Below, one piece after another: positions 1 to 12,340 of a stretch of DNA of 64,000 nt. The stretch comes from Ectobius pallidus. Taxonomy: Eukaryota > Arthropoda > Insecta > Blattodea > Ectobiidae. Numbering within the stretch: the stretch's first letter is position 1; each line of letters opens with the position of its first letter. The stretch covers positions 44,035,825 through 44,099,824 of the forward strand of contig CAXKWD010000005.1 in NCBI GenBank assembly GCA_964059195.1, given 5' to 3'. Under the pieces are notes generated by a model that saw nothing but the letters and a program-made list of their open reading frames with translations, was not told the DNA's origin and did no database searches. The translations under genes and the position numbers were made by a program.

Positions 1-389
1 TTACAGAGAAAAATTAATTAACGGTCACACACACCTGCTACCATTAACATATATATCTTTTTATAAATCCTCTAAAATAATGTAATTTTATATGCGTCAC
101 ATCTGTGTAATTTTTTCTCATTTATTAACATTGGCATTCAGATTAGAATTATTGATAAATCTGCATTACAACAGGAAAATACATTTTTTAATATTTTAAT
201 TATAAAAAGTAATTAGAAAATGTATTTTTATTTATCTTCGGTTAAAAATGGATTAGATATTGACAATTTCGTTTACCGTTTAAAAGAAGAGTCACGAAAA
301 ATTGTGCAATTATATTTTAAATTATGGAAGATAAAATTAGCTTTTAGTTTTAAGAAAATTAACAACAATCTTAAAAGGTGTTCCTCAGG
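1..389. other. AT-rich spacer, nothing recognised
   Basis: Low-complexity AT-rich DNA. A short open frame on the plus strand (from 220) runs into the SINE that follows and shows no recognisable domain. Confidence 0.5.
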
Positions 390-598
390 TTCGCGAGTGA
401 TTTCTGGTGATCCCGTAAGGGGATATGCACAGCGGATTTGTTACCGGGGTGCGCCAGTCCCCTACCTACTTAAAACTAAGGACACACACACTCAGTCCTG
501 AACCCGGGAAAGAAATTTTTCACTACTGAAAAATCCCCAACCCGGTCGGGAATCGAACCCGGTCCGCCGGAGTGTTACAGATTCCTAAATCTGTGGTT
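390..598 (-). mobile_element. tRNA-headed SINE, family a (copy 1)
   Basis: Read on the minus strand, positions 562-548 give a clear RNA polymerase III B-box-like motif (GGGTTCGATTCCC). It is followed by a body rich in G+C that ends near a GATCCCGTAAGGGGATAT block at about 409-426. The same head and body blocks recur at 11325-12340 (split) and 26005-26134, so this is a dispersed family rather than a tRNA gene. No acceptor stem or complete cloverleaf is visible. The A box is degenerate. Confidence 0.7.
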
Positions 599-2309
599 AT
601 CTCATCAAAATCATTATGTTGTACAATTCTTTCATTTCTACATAATTAACATCCTTTGAAACCGATAAGTTTAAATAATCATTAAAAACTGTCAAAAAGA
701 AAAATTAAACTTTTCCAGGTATAAGTATTACTTCCATTAGAACAGCAGTTGAAACACAACTGCTCTGTTACGCAAATGACTAAATTGTATGACCTGTCGT
801 ATAAAATGTTCCTGTGGTCCTATGGTATGGTATAACTTAGCATCATGTCATTTTTGCGATTAAACTATTTTTTTAAATAAAAGTTAATAACAGAAGCTTA
901 GAATATTCATTTAAAAGAGAACATATTAATGCTACTAATAACATCAGAAAAGGCTAAAAGTGAGCTTTTCAGACGTGCAGCCACCTCTCTTCACCAAAGG
1001 GTGCTGTGACTACCATACATGAAATGGAACACCGTTTGTATTAAATGAAATCTCGCGGCGACAGCATTTTTTGTCAAAGAAAGGACAGTCCTGGAATTGC
1101 GACAAACGGGAAACGTGTGTGTCAGCAGCGACGTACTTCTAACATGTTTGTCATAAACAGGCGTGACACGGGGTAATTGAATAACGGTGGAATTTAGTTT
1201 GAGATCTCCGTGGTGTCGTTCTACTTCCTCTCTTCTGTTGCAATTAAAAATGCACCACCACTCACCGCCTGTAATGACAGTCACAAGCTTTTTACTGTTT
1301 TGAGGTTATCCTCGAATTGAACTATGAGATTGGATTCTACCAGTAAAAAATTCAATAAAATGGAGTTACAGTGCAATTACGTACGAAGGATTGAAGTTCA
1401 CCAGTGTCGCTATTGTGCAGCGCTCATTTAAATTTTCATTAGCACTTTCTATGTTCAGCCCTATCACCAACATATGTGATTTTTTTATAATTTTTTCATA
1501 ATACCATAGGACAAATATATATTTATGTTACCTTTTCTCAGACAAAGGTTAAAAGATAAGGTTAAGTGAAATGTTCAAATGATAACCAAATGTGACGTTA
1601 GAATCATGGTTTTCTACAAAACACATTAATCATAGATTGCTATCACACATAGTTTTTAATCTATAGTGATTATAGTATAAAACTAAATCGGTAAATTTGG
1701 TTAAATCGTAACTGTTTTGGATTTAGTACTTTTTTTACTGGTGTATTTTTCGCATAAGGCTCCAGATTATATAAATGGTGAAACTCATTATTTCCTGGAC
1801 CGAGCTTTTAATGGTTTCTTAACAAAATAAAGCCATCCAAAACCAAAAGTTGACTATAAAAACTTGTATTTACAACTTACTTCAACATTTGAAGCTATAA
1901 ACCTACTCCGAATAAAACAGCAAATTAATCGACACACATATTGAAGAATTTCATAACAAAAGTGCGCTTTATAGAATCTTATATTTTTTATAGGGAACGG
2001 TAAAAATGCTAAAACCTTACTAACGGCAGGTTGAAGTTTTAGTTTCAAGTTTCGATGGATATAGGAGACCACAACATCCCTTTAAAATCACAAATACCAT
2101 GCCTGGAATACAACATGTAGGCCTATAAACTATTTTAGAGATAACCTGTTTGGCGTTGTCGATGCAGACAATACATAAAAAATTAATAGCAAATGAAACC
2201 CAACAATATAATATGAGAGTAGAACTAGTTGATCTAAAAGTGGTTACTACTACCATATATGTTAAAGTATTGCCACGACATTTGATGGGATAATAATCCA
2301 AACTTTATA
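599..2309. other. Intergenic spacer, no gene recognised
   Basis: Mostly AT-rich. The part at about 990-1290 is richer in G+C and has a 97-codon open frame on the minus strand, but its translation resembles no family I know. It could be an old repeat or a chance frame. Confidence 0.4.
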
Positions 2310-3124
2310 ATAGTTTTTTGTTTTTTAGTACAGCCTTATTTAATTTATCTTATAAAATGTTCCAGGATGAATGTATATTGCCAATATCAGTTACATATAT
2401 TTTTTATTAAGAATAATTACATAAAGAAATACACCAAGTACACTTCAGGTATGTCTACCAAGTACTCTATTTAAGGGCTGAAGATGACCTATATATTTGA
2501 AGGTCGAAATGCATTCCAACTAATGAATCCAGCGATGAACAAAGATTGTCAATACCAGAAAGTAAAGGGTCACAACACACCAACGGAACAACAAGATCCT
2601 AACATTTCAGCTAGCTACAAGAGAAGAAACAACAAAGTTTTCTATCCATAAAAAAAAACTGGTTAGCTGCCTGCAGAGACAAATTCCAACACTAGCTTCA
2701 AGAGAAGAAACAACAAGGTTTTTTACCCATCAAAAAACCACCTAGCTGCCTACAAAGACAATTCCAATAGTGAGTTTTAATGCAGTGTATTTTAGTTAAA
2801 GTACGCTAATATGACGAACCTATCTAGCAGGTTATTTTATAATTGAACATATTTGAATACAAGCATACAAGCTATATTCTCTAGCTGTTACAACTTGCAT
2901 AATCCGACAAGATCATTTTAACTTTTTACATCACATTATGCTGATCATTTTAATATTTTAAAATAGTGACGAAACTAATCTAGTGATATATATTTTTTAC
3001 AACTTGTAATTATTCTTAATAAAAAATATATGTAACTGATATTGGCAATATACATTCATCCTGGAACATTTTATAAGATAAATTAAATAGAGGTTATAAG
3101 GCTGTACTAAAAACAAAAATCTAT
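2310..3124. mobile_element. Non-autonomous DNA element with ~115-bp terminal inverted repeats
   Basis: The left arm (2310-2421) and right arm (3005-3124) are inverted copies. About 80 inner bases are identical (TTAATTTATCTTATAAAATG and onward), with one substitution, a one-base T-run change and 8 extra bases (AACCTCTA, read on the minus strand) in the right arm. Both ends are flanked by TA (2308-2309 and 3125-3126), which fits a TA target duplication of the Tc1/mariner or a similar superfamily. There is no transposase frame. The interior holds two tandem copies of an ~80-bp unit at about 2610-2770. The superfamily is inferred only from TA and is not secure. Confidence 0.75.
2608..2772. repeat. 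Two-unit ~80-bp tandem repeat inside the TIR element
   Basis: Two adjacent units share CAAGAGAAGAAACAACAA, then a T-rich run, CCAT, an A-rich run, TAGCTGCCT and GACAATTCCAA-like ends. They differ by scattered substitutions, so the duplication is older than the near-identical TIR arms would suggest, or the arms have been homogenised. Confidence 0.7.
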
Positions 3125-5429
3125 TACTACGCTCCCTCTTTGGATATCATGAAATTCTTGAATACCAAACTTTATAGACTAACAATATAGAAAATAAAAA
3201 TTTGGATCACATTGACAGTTTTTCACCTTAACCTCTTTTGTGTTGATGAAACTGCGCTATTGTTAAGCCGTTCTAACATACTCAGATATATTGGCAACAT
3301 GCTTCTAGATACAAACCACGTGAATTAAATTTTTTATACGGAGAGGAAAGTGTTATGAAAGCTTTAATTCCAAGGCTGTTTTGACATGGAATGTTTTGAT
3401 CATCTAAAAGTGAAAAGTGTTCACGAGACTGTTTCCATTATATCAGAAATGTTAAATACAGGTAAAAAACCGACATGCCATTATCAATTAATGAGTTTGT
3501 AAAAAATATTTCCATTATTTGTTTTCATATTAATACAGAATAATCCAGAACAATTCTGTGCGTAGTTTAGTTATGTAAACGTTTAGGTTATAATCTCTAA
3601 ATGTGAGCTTTGTTAAGCCGTAACTGTTTTATAATAATTTTATGTTTGGTTGAGGGAACAATTTAAGCAACTAGAAAAGTATAATTTAAAAATTAATTAT
3701 TTATATCCAGACGATTAATAGTTTTAATAACTATGTTATATTTGTCTCCTGATATTAAAATTGCTTGCTCCAATTTTCTTAAAGAAAACAGAAAACCTAC
3801 CCAAGAAGTTAAAACAATTATTAATTCACTTTAAATGGGCCTGAATGTTTCAGTAACATGACCGTTCCAATATCCGATATGCGTCAACATAAACACCTAA
3901 TTCTATAGAGGAAAATTTGCCCCGGGCGGGAATATAACCCGAAATGTAATTAAATAGAAGAATATTCTGAATGAGATTTTGTATGATTTTGGAATGGCTT
4001 CCACATAACTCGAGTAGTGAATCAGCCAATGAGAACGCAATACAAAAATCGCAAGCAGTTTCGACTTAGATTTTTCCTGTCCTTTCCACTTAAAATCTTC
4101 TATGTTGATTAGTAAGGTGTGAGAGTAGTATGCATGTATTCTATAATGAGTGTGCAGTCCAACATGTGGCTCTACTTTTGTGCGCAAATTTTGATGAACT
4201 CAGAAAGTAAATTTAGAAATTTTGTATGTTATCCAAGTGAACATAGAAATCTTGCTGAATAGAAGATTCTAATAAATCACTCCTTCTTACGTAGGAATAG
4301 AATATTAGGCTAAAACGAACTGTGGTACATAACATTACCGAGTTTCGTGTATGGAAAGTAGTCTTCATGTTTCTTATAAGTTTTGTAATCAGATCTATAA
4401 ATCTATATTTGTAATGAAAATAGTAATAGTTAATTTGCACTATGATTATACCATTTACTAACAGCTCTCAACACTGAAGAAATACCAATATGTTTATTAC
4501 CATTTTTATATTAATTCTAGCCATAAATGCATTTCAAGTGCTTGCCTTTATTAGCCTTTTATATAGTGAAAAGTTTTATCATTATAGCAATTTATGCAAG
4601 GCATACTTAGACACTCAGAAGTAAACAGTTTTGTAATAAAATTTCACAGCCTGTTAAGTATTCACTGTCAAAGAAATCGTTTTATAATCCAAAAACCATT
4701 AGTTTCCGTAATAAAAATAGCACACAGCCAGCACAACATTTCGAAGCATTAGAATTAATACCCATCAGGCAATTTATGGTGCAGTATATTTTCTTCCTTT
4801 ATGTGCGATCTAGTTCTTTCATAAAATCTTTTTCTGTCGCCTGTACTTTGTGGGTAGCAATTTTATACACAATAGAAGGAGAGTTATATTTAACACTACT
4901 GCAAAGTCTTTTGTTTGGCACTTCTTTATATATTCCCGGATCATGCCTTAGCCCCTTTTGTTTTTACGACCCTCCCTCACTCTTTATTTTATAACCTTAG
5001 GTTGTTAGATATACCTTCGCTTTCGTCTTTTGTAGTAATCGTAGAAATTTCAGCAGGTCTTCTATCCTTGCTACTGAAGGGGTTGTATTTACGGTTGAAA
5101 TGTTCTTTACTGGGTTTTCTTTATAGCGCGATTTCCCCCTTAATAGCTCAGGGGGGTGTTCTACTTGGTCTTAGTGGTTGTTATAGCGTTTACAGAAGAT
5201 AATGGTGATGATGCTGATGACTGGTGATTGCCGCTATGAAGAACTCGAATCTCAAGCTGATGAAGATAGAGTTTGTGATGTAATATGAAGTCTCTCATTC
5301 CTACCTCTATCTTTCTTCCATTTGTTCTTTATTTAAGTTTATAGCTGATTGTATAATGCGTCTCGAAAATACTTGACATGTGTTAATTTAGAGGATTCAG
5401 CTTCATAGCAGACTTAGGCTAGTCATATG
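3125..5429. other. AT-rich spacer, nothing recognised
   Basis: No domain, repeat pair or RNA-like structure was recognised. Several open frames under 100 codons overlap on both strands (for example 4915-5202), with no similarity I can name. Confidence 0.4.
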
Positions 5430-5431
5430 TA

Positions 5432-6136
5432 GTGTGATCCATATAAAACTGAACCCTTTTAAAGACATGTGGATAGAACTTCTAAACTAATAACTGCCGA
5501 CATGTGTGACTGAACTGAATTACAGAGCACATTTGAGAGATTCCATTGGCATTAACGTATTTGCTCTTTTAATTCAAGCACTACATGCACTCAGTATGCT
5601 CGTAAGCTTGCTTCCTTTGCAGCTTTCTGACATGTGCCATATGAGTAGCCTGTCTCCTGGCTCAACCAGCGCAATGATTTTTCTGGCGAGTTTACTAAAC
5701 GTTCTCGAACATCATCAGCACGATCTTGAAGGTATTTCTCCCCCAGTCTTGCTGAGGAGAGAGCCAGTTGTCTCCACCTTTCTTGCCATAGATCAAATTG
5801 TTGCCATTGTTGGAACATTGCCCACATTGAATTGTCTTCGAAATGTCCGTTGTCTTTCAATCAATCAATTTGTCTGTCAATATGTTTTCATTTTCATAAG
5901 AAAAACACGCTGCCTAATTGAGGACTTCATTTTCCTTTGTAACTGAAAAACTAAAGGCTGGAAACTAATCAATTTTCATAAGGCAATACTAATAGATGGT
6001 AGTGATACTCTTATGAATACCGATATCGATTCCCCAAAGACCACTGAAATCACAAAACCCAGTTTCAATTTGTTATTACTTTCCAGAGGGAAATTATAAG
6101 TCTTTAAAAGTCTTCAATTTCATATGGATCACACTG
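5432..6136 (-). mobile_element. Degenerate mariner-like DNA transposon
   Basis: Inverted ends are GTGTGATCCATAT...TTTTAAAGAC on the left (5432 on) and the matching complement on the right (ending 6136). The right end carries two extra bases (CA) before GTGTGATCC. TA flanks both ends (5430-5431, 6137-6138). The interior carries a transposase N-terminal relic on the minus strand. At about 700 bp it is well short of a full element, so it is an internally deleted copy. Confidence 0.7.
5591..5860 (-). pseudogene. Transposase N-terminal fragment (mariner/IS630-type helix-turn-helix region)
   Basis: The 89-codon frame contains VRERLVNSPEKSLRWLSQET followed by GYSYGTCQKAAK. This is the pattern of the DNA-binding helix-turn-helix region that opens many arthropod Tc1/mariner-like transposases (arginine-rich stretch, 'SP.KS.R.LS..TG.S..T...A.K'). 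The catalytic DDE/D part is absent. It lies between inverted ends with TA flanks, which supports the assignment. Family recognition is from memory of the motif pattern, without a search. Confidence 0.6.
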
Positions 6137-6138
6137 TA

Positions 6139-9014
6139 TTTAAAAGTGTACCTAAAGTTTTGTATCACTGTAAATTTACCTTAAAATATATTAATTTAAT
6201 CTAAGTTAGGTTCTAGGAACCCTTGAGGTTCTGCTAAATATCCTTTATGGCACTTTACGTTAAATTAGGTTCTATTATTGCTGTTATAATATATTATTAC
6301 TATTTTTCGACCTTTTCATTTAATTAAAACGAAATGTGTTTACATATTTTAAATTATTTAATTTAACGATAACACTACTATTCCATATAATTTTATTTTT
6401 ATAAGGAGTCGCATAATTTTTAAAGAAAAACTTTAACAGAAATAATGTTTTCTGAAAAAATGTTAATTTTTACCATAAAATAGTTTAATGTTATTTGTAT
6501 CATAGAGTTCATGCATACACGAGTACGTTTACAGCCTAATTAATTATATGTTCCTTCACTTTATTTCATTTCTTTTATTTGTGATTTTTTATTTTTGAAA
6601 CTCCTCATATTCTATTTTAACCATTCTATTAAAGAGGTATTTTCTAACACATTCGAACTACTAAGGGGTAATATTGGATATCGTCTAATCCAAAGTAAAA
6701 ACAAATAGAAGTAGAATGTACCGGTTTTAAAGTTTGCAGAGTTCCATATTTCATGGTAATAAAGTACGCAATATCTGAGAGCATGTTTTCTTGAAAAAAT
6801 AAATATATTTTGAAACCAATAACATCTCTTAACGAATATAATGAACTGAAATACTCAAATTCTTTAATACACTCTTCTTTTCATAACACCCAATTCAGTC
6901 AAATCATCCACTTATATTTATAATATCTAAAGTTTTATCTTCATTTAAAAAGCAACAATCAACTAATTAAAAATCTCCTAATCATCTATTCGTCATAAAT
7001 TCACACAGATAAAGAAGATAATAACGGTAGGTCCGTTATTATTATTATTATTATTATTATTATTTGCATTATTTTCACAATGATACCTATAAGCTATTAA
7101 TGTAAAAACAATCGCAATACAGTAGGAAATAAATGAAGGCACGGATGCAAGAAACCGTTAGACCAACTATTTATCGAAATTAAGTTATTCATCACAAACA
7201 GTAGGCTATATAAAAAGCCAGTATGCACTTTCACGTAAGAGCCATGAAACTTTAAGTAATAATATTTGGGCCTATATATATAAAATGCAACTTTGAAACT
7301 GAATAAGATACAATAATACTGCAGCTCGAGGAGCTGCATGCTTTCTTAAAACCATGTGCCATTTCGTGATGTGGTTTATAAACTGTGTGTTGAGACTGTA
7401 CATAGTAAGTTATTCTATAAGTAATAATTGATTACTTCTAAGTTTCTTTTAATATTTTGTTCACTTCTTTCAGAATACTTTCCATTGAATAGTCCATTTA
7501 CAAAGGCTGCATAGATCAAATAAGTTTTAATTTTCTCTTAAATAAAGTGAATATCCATTACTTGTAATGCAAAGAAGCAGGTAGCTCCAATTCATGTATT
7601 CTCCATAAACAACAGTAGGCCTAAATACGAAACTTTGTGGTTTCTACAAAGCACTTGATGTAAACAGATTAACATAGAATATTGCCAATAGTTTTGAAGC
7701 AGCGAAATGTAGCATTATTTTACTTTCTTTCGCTTTCTGTAAAATTATTAAAAATTATAAATATTGATTTCACATCCATCGTTCATAATGTACAAATAAA
7801 ACCATTCGGAATGAGGTGATATAGGTGAAATGTTCTGGATTGCAACCTACTAGTCAGCCAAATTGACTTGTGTTATTTATGATTTCCTGATTCGAACACC
7901 GGACTTTCCAAGACTCATATCCGCTGTTACACTTAATATTTTAATTAGGCTTCGAATGTTCATGCAAGGAAATGTTAGGTTCGCTAAGCATGTTCTATAG
8001 GAAGAGGTGTCACGCGATTACAACAAGAGTGCGCTCATGTATAATCAGACAGAAATAAAAGTGAACACGTTCCATATTGCCTTTATAACGAAGGCATGAT
8101 CAAATAAATTATCTCCAATTTTTATTCTGTACACATATGGTAACCAGTGATATTTATGAATATAAATAAGTTTCCCTTTCATCATCTTCGTAGATGCAGT
8201 AGATGCACTCAAGGCGTAAACAGTTTAATGCTGTGGAGAGGCTCTTTGTATACACACCAGCGTCATGCAGGGTACATGCATCCCTAAACTTGAACCTACA
8301 ATTATCGTGGAAGCGTTGGAAGCTACAATCATTTATAACTGAATATCTCTCAAGATGAATAGACAATACACCACACAATAATAGAAGCAGATGTTCAATA
8401 ATAAATAACAACGGCATACTTGTCAAGCCACAGGTATATTGCTTGCACAGGAGCATTTAAGTTGAAGAATACTCACGTTAAAATATAATGTTGATATCGG
8501 TACCCGTACATTTCGAGAGAATGCAAAATACTATATCAACAGTGGCTGTGTTTAATTATTCAACATTATTATATTATTATATTTATTTACACTGACATTG
8601 TTATAAATAAATGAGTCAATCATCAAGGCAGGCTAGCAATATCAATAAGTCGATCGATGATTCGTTACGTTACGTTTAGGATATTGTGAGCCATGCTATA
8701 ATACTGTAGCATGTTATACCCATTACAAAATTAAAATTGTGTTTGTCTGCTGCCAAATGGACAAATAATAAGATTTATGTAAAGTACCAGCTGGTTAGGC
8801 CTAGAACTTCTGTTAATGAAAACGTGCTCTTTAATAAGTAATTTCGCACATTGTTTCTACTGAAAGGGGCTGATAAATCTGAACTTGTCTTGTTTACCTT
8901 AGTTCCGGATACTAATGCTTGTGGAAGCTCGGCCGCGAGCCAATCAAAATGCTTCGGGCCTTCGGACAGTGCAGCTTATATTATAATAGATGTGGTTATA
9001 ATGTGGTCGTTATT
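6139..9014. other. AT-rich spacer with a microsatellite, no gene recognised
   Basis: It contains a (TTA)n run at 7036-7064. At about 7885-7935, on the minus strand, there is a weak tRNA-like stretch (GGTGTTCGAATCAG) that may be a decayed SINE head. A 100-codon minus-strand frame at 8154-8456 has no recognisable motif. Confidence 0.4.
7036..7064. repeat. (TTA)n microsatellite
   Basis: Perfect TTA/ATT trinucleotide run. Confidence 0.95.
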
Positions 9015-9215
9015 CAGTACCGGTCAACCGATTTGGTTCAAAATCAACATGCTTGTTCCCATGGATGTTATAAATATGCATACTAAGTTTCATGAAAATC
9101 CGATAAAGCGTATTTGAGTTCTCGCGCATAGAGCACACGGACAGACAGACACGGACAGATATTTTCCCGCCCACTACACAATCTCAGAAAGTACCATTCT
9201 GACACTTAATAAACA
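9015..9215 (+). repeat. Dispersed CCGGTACCGG-type repeat, copy 1
   Basis: It has the ordered blocks ACCGGTCAACCGATTTGG, a TTTCATGAAAATCCGATAAAGCGTATTTGAGTT-like core, a GACAGACAGACACGGACAG run, TTTTCCCGCC and a terminal AAGTACCATTCTGACACTTAAT. The same order occurs at about 24060-24590 (tandem) and 62636-62845. An open frame crossing it is incidental. Confidence 0.8.
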
Positions 9216-11036
9216 CATCCCAAATAAAACGTCGGTACACAATTATTTAAATGTTTCATTAATAAAATAGATGATAGCCTTGCTGCAGTTTTTCAATATA
9301 CTAGAAATAAACGCTCCGGTAGACACATAGATAGATACAAAGATAGAGAAACGGACATGCACAGGCATTTTTCTGAAAATGACATGCAAGATACAGAGGA
9401 CCTTAAAACGTTCAGGTATGTGAACACAAAATAGAATTTTCGGGTCGAAAAGGATACTTCTTCCTAGTGCCTATGTGAGGATGGAGAAAGAACACATACA
9501 TGTGAATCTGAATATTTCAACCAATATTAGTTTATTATTGTACCCCTTGAATTAAAAAAAAAAACTTCCTATTATCAAAAGAAACAATAGGTAATCCGCG
9601 AGTTAAAATATGTGGGCTTATCTGCTTATGTGACCAAATCATTGATAACATTGTTCGCCGGAAAAATCTTTGATCAAACTTCCCCACGTTAGACGGTAAC
9701 ATTTAACGGATTAAGAACACGGGATGATTCTGCGTTGAAGATTCATGAAAGATCCATATGTGACCACTTTCTGCTATGACATGTTATTTCATACGAAGCA
9801 GACTTCGGTACTCTGTGTTATCTGCGTAGATAATTTTGTTCTGTCTTCTCCCTTTATCCTTTAAGGGAACAGCTTTATACACCCCTGACAGTAGGCGGCA
9901 GTTTATTAGGCGAATTACAAGATACGAGTTCTACCTTTTCTCTTTCTCATCTTTACAACTTCTTCAGCAATCAGCAACTTCCACTCTTCTAAGCACGTTC
10001 GTATTATGGCTGAGAAGAGCTATTTCTCCAAATGAAATGCTGAATGATATTGAACTTTACCGACGTAAAATTTTAATTAATGTTACGAGCTCTATCTGCA
10101 GATGTATATAGTAAATCAGATAACTGTGTATTACTTGCACTTGGAAAATGCTTGTGGGATAGAAACATTCCTTATTAAGCTGAGAGAAAATACTAGTGTA
10201 TGACTCTGAAAATTGAATAGAAACTGAAAAGGTTTGTAGCCTATTACATAAAAGCTAGAAAATCTCCGATTAGTTTTTTTTCCATATTTATGAAACAAAA
10301 TTGTCTACTAATGGATAGGCGTTCCTGGGTGGTTAACAATGGATAATTAATGAATGAATCAATTATGACTTGAATATTAAATATAACTCTAAGGAAAGAT
10401 TTATCACCTGGGTTCTCTCTGATTCTCGTATCAAGCAAAGTCACTACTTTGTAGTTTAATAAACGAATATCGCAAGTTCTCAAGATGAAGTTTCTTACAA
10501 CTGGAACAACCATTTCTCTGACATGTGCAAAAACTCATATTCATTGAATTGAACACATGATGCTTTGGAATTAAATAGGAGAAATTAAGGGAGTATTTAT
10601 AAATAAATATGTAAGTCTTTATAATCTGAAATGATTCTTTATGCTGTCTTTACAAACAAGACATAACTCCAGGGAAGTTACACCTAAGTGGTTGAATTAT
10701 ACCTCGATGAAAATTTAACAGAGCGTAACAAACATAATTCTTGGAGCAGTAGGTTATACTGTTTGCTGTTTAGTTTTTTACTTAACATTTGAGTGTACAG
10801 TACTTAGAAGACAAAATAATAAAATTTATTCTTAATTTTAACAGAAAAAGTAAAGTCTGAATACGTAGGGTCGAAGGAGTATATAAATAAGCAGATATTA
10901 GAAACTCGTTCCCTTGGTAAAACAACGAAAAGTTCCAATACTGTATTTGTCCCAAATGAATACCTTTGAAAGAAAGGTCTCTAAACTTTAACCTCGTTTT
11001 ATCGGTAAGTACATTATCCTTACTGTTCCATTTTTT
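9216..11036. other. AT-rich spacer, nothing recognised
   Basis: Short open frames on both strands (9836-10111 plus, 10244-10513 minus) carry no recognisable domain. Confidence 0.4.
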
Positions 11037-11300
11037 CATGTCGGGAGAGGAAATTATAAGGAATAAACCTTCTCTTTGATATTTCTCAATAAAGGTAGCA
11101 TTTTTCTTGTAAATTGAATACAATGTTCATTACGTAAACCACATAATCCGATTGTTTTTACATTAATAGCTTGTAGGTATCATTTTGCATATCGTAGGAG
11201 GAAAGACTAAGAAATAAACCTTCATTTTGAAGTTTCTCAATAAATTTGGCAGTTTTCTTGCAAATTAAATACATAATTATTACGTAAGCCACATTATGTG
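11037..11300. repeat. Diverged ~150-bp direct duplication
   Basis: Segments at about 11037-11150 and 11186-11300 share, in order, GGAATAAACCTTC/AGAAATAAACCTTC, TTTCTCAATAAA, a TTTTCTTG..AAATT block, and ATTACGTAA(A/G)CCACAT. Both read as similar short peptides on the minus strand (YKKNATFIEK versus CKKTAKFIEK). This could be an ancient coding duplication or a repeat. I do not recognise it. Confidence 0.6.
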
Positions 11301-11324
11301 TAGGCCTAAGTTTCAAATGGTCGC

Positions 11325-11397
11325 CAACGATCCCGTAAGGGGATATATTCAGCGGATTTGTCAGTCCCCTGCCTAACACTTAAACATAAGGTCCTTT
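11325..11397 (-). mobile_element. SINE family a, copy 2, distal part (split by insertion)
   Basis: It shares GATCCCGTAAGGGGATAT, CAGCGGATTTG, CAGTCCCCT and CCTA with copy 1 at 409-470. Similarity stops at about 11390 and resumes at about 12210, on the other side of an inverted-repeat element. Confidence 0.7.
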
Positions 11398-12201
11398 TCA
11401 CAATGGGACACCGGTGACGGGTCACTAATGATGATCAGTGATATAGATACATTAGTTTGAATTGGAGTTTTCATACTGGAGCACAACAGTGACTTGCCCA
11501 GTCAAAGCGACGCTGCAGTGTCTCACCTGGATTACATGTGACGGCCACCAGAGAAGCATTGCTTTTAATTGGAGCGCTCACATTAGGACACCACCGGTGC
11601 CGGTCACAGAGTATACCAACACAGCAAAGTTGTATATATAATTCAGTTGTGTAGTCGAGCTCAACGAAACTAGTTATCCAGCCATCAGTTTAGATTTGAT
11701 TAATACAGAAGATCTTATAATACAGAATACAGAAGTTTTTTGACATTCGGAAGTACTGAAAGAACTTCCTGTCTGTCCATTATGACGTCACACAGAGTGT
11801 AAAACAAGCCTGTCTCCAGTCAATCACATAGCAATGAATGTAAGTGTAATGAAAGTTTGTTCTTCATTTGTCTCCTTCTCCTCGTGTTGTTCGAAAGCAG
11901 TAATTTTAGAATAAAAGAACTTCTTCGCTCTAATCCATTTCACTAATTGATAAATTGTTTTATCATGTAGCTTTTATTGGCAACACTAAAGTATTTTTTC
12001 AAATGAGAAGCTATTTCCTTCACCGTTAATCACGTGTGCGAGCTAACGAAGTGCCGCTAGCAGTAAGAATCTTCCCTCCGTCTCGCCGTCTCTGATTGGA
12101 CCGCGTATCTAAGCAGGAAAAGGACAAACTGTTTGTCATCTGCAAAACACTGTAGCAGTGATCGTCATCGCACCGGTGACGTCACTTGTGTCTCATTGTG
12201 A
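11398..12201. mobile_element. Non-autonomous TIR DNA transposon inserted in a SINE
   Basis: The left end TCACAATGGGACAC and the complement of the right end TCACAATGAGACAC match at 13 of 14 bases. CCGGTGACG-type blocks follow in both. The host SINE continues on either side with a short shared TAAGG (left ATAAGG, right CTAAGG), so the element may extend a few bases outward. There is no transposase frame. A second TIR-like block (TCACATTAGGACACCACCGG) lies inside at about 11578. Length and TIR style suggest hAT-like, but the duplication is not clean enough to settle it. Confidence 0.65.
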
Positions 12202-12340
12202 TAGCCCTCTAAGGACGACACACATCCAATCCCGAATCCTCGAAAGGAAGTTTTCACTACTGAATAATCCTCATATAGGCCGGGAATCATACCCGGACCA
12301 CCGAGGTGGATGTTGGGCGCGTTACTGACTCCCAAAACCA
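12202..12340 (-). mobile_element. SINE family a, copy 2, head part (split by insertion)
   Basis: On the minus strand, GGGTATGATTCCC (12298-12286 region) is a mutated B box. The body TTCACTACTGAATAATCC matches copy 1 (TTCACTACTGAAAAATCC), and the AAGGACGACACAC block matches AAGGACACACACAC there. Confidence 0.7.

Noticed and set aside
991..1284. Possible host exon on the minus strand
   Set aside because: Slightly richer in G+C and open for 97 codons, but no motif, splice context or paralogue supports it.
2478..2509. Hammerhead-ribozyme-like core: CTGAAGA, then GACC...GGTC, then GAAA
   Set aside because: An extra T lies between the conserved core and the helix. I could not find a matching stem III with a cleavage triplet or a partner strand for stem I.
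5506..5946. 146-codon plus-strand protein
   Set aside because: It is the shadow of the minus-strand transposase relic at 5591-5860.
8851..9117. 88-codon plus-strand protein ending TKFHENPIKRI
   Set aside because: The end is translated from the dispersed CCGGTACCGG-type repeat, and the rest has no domain.
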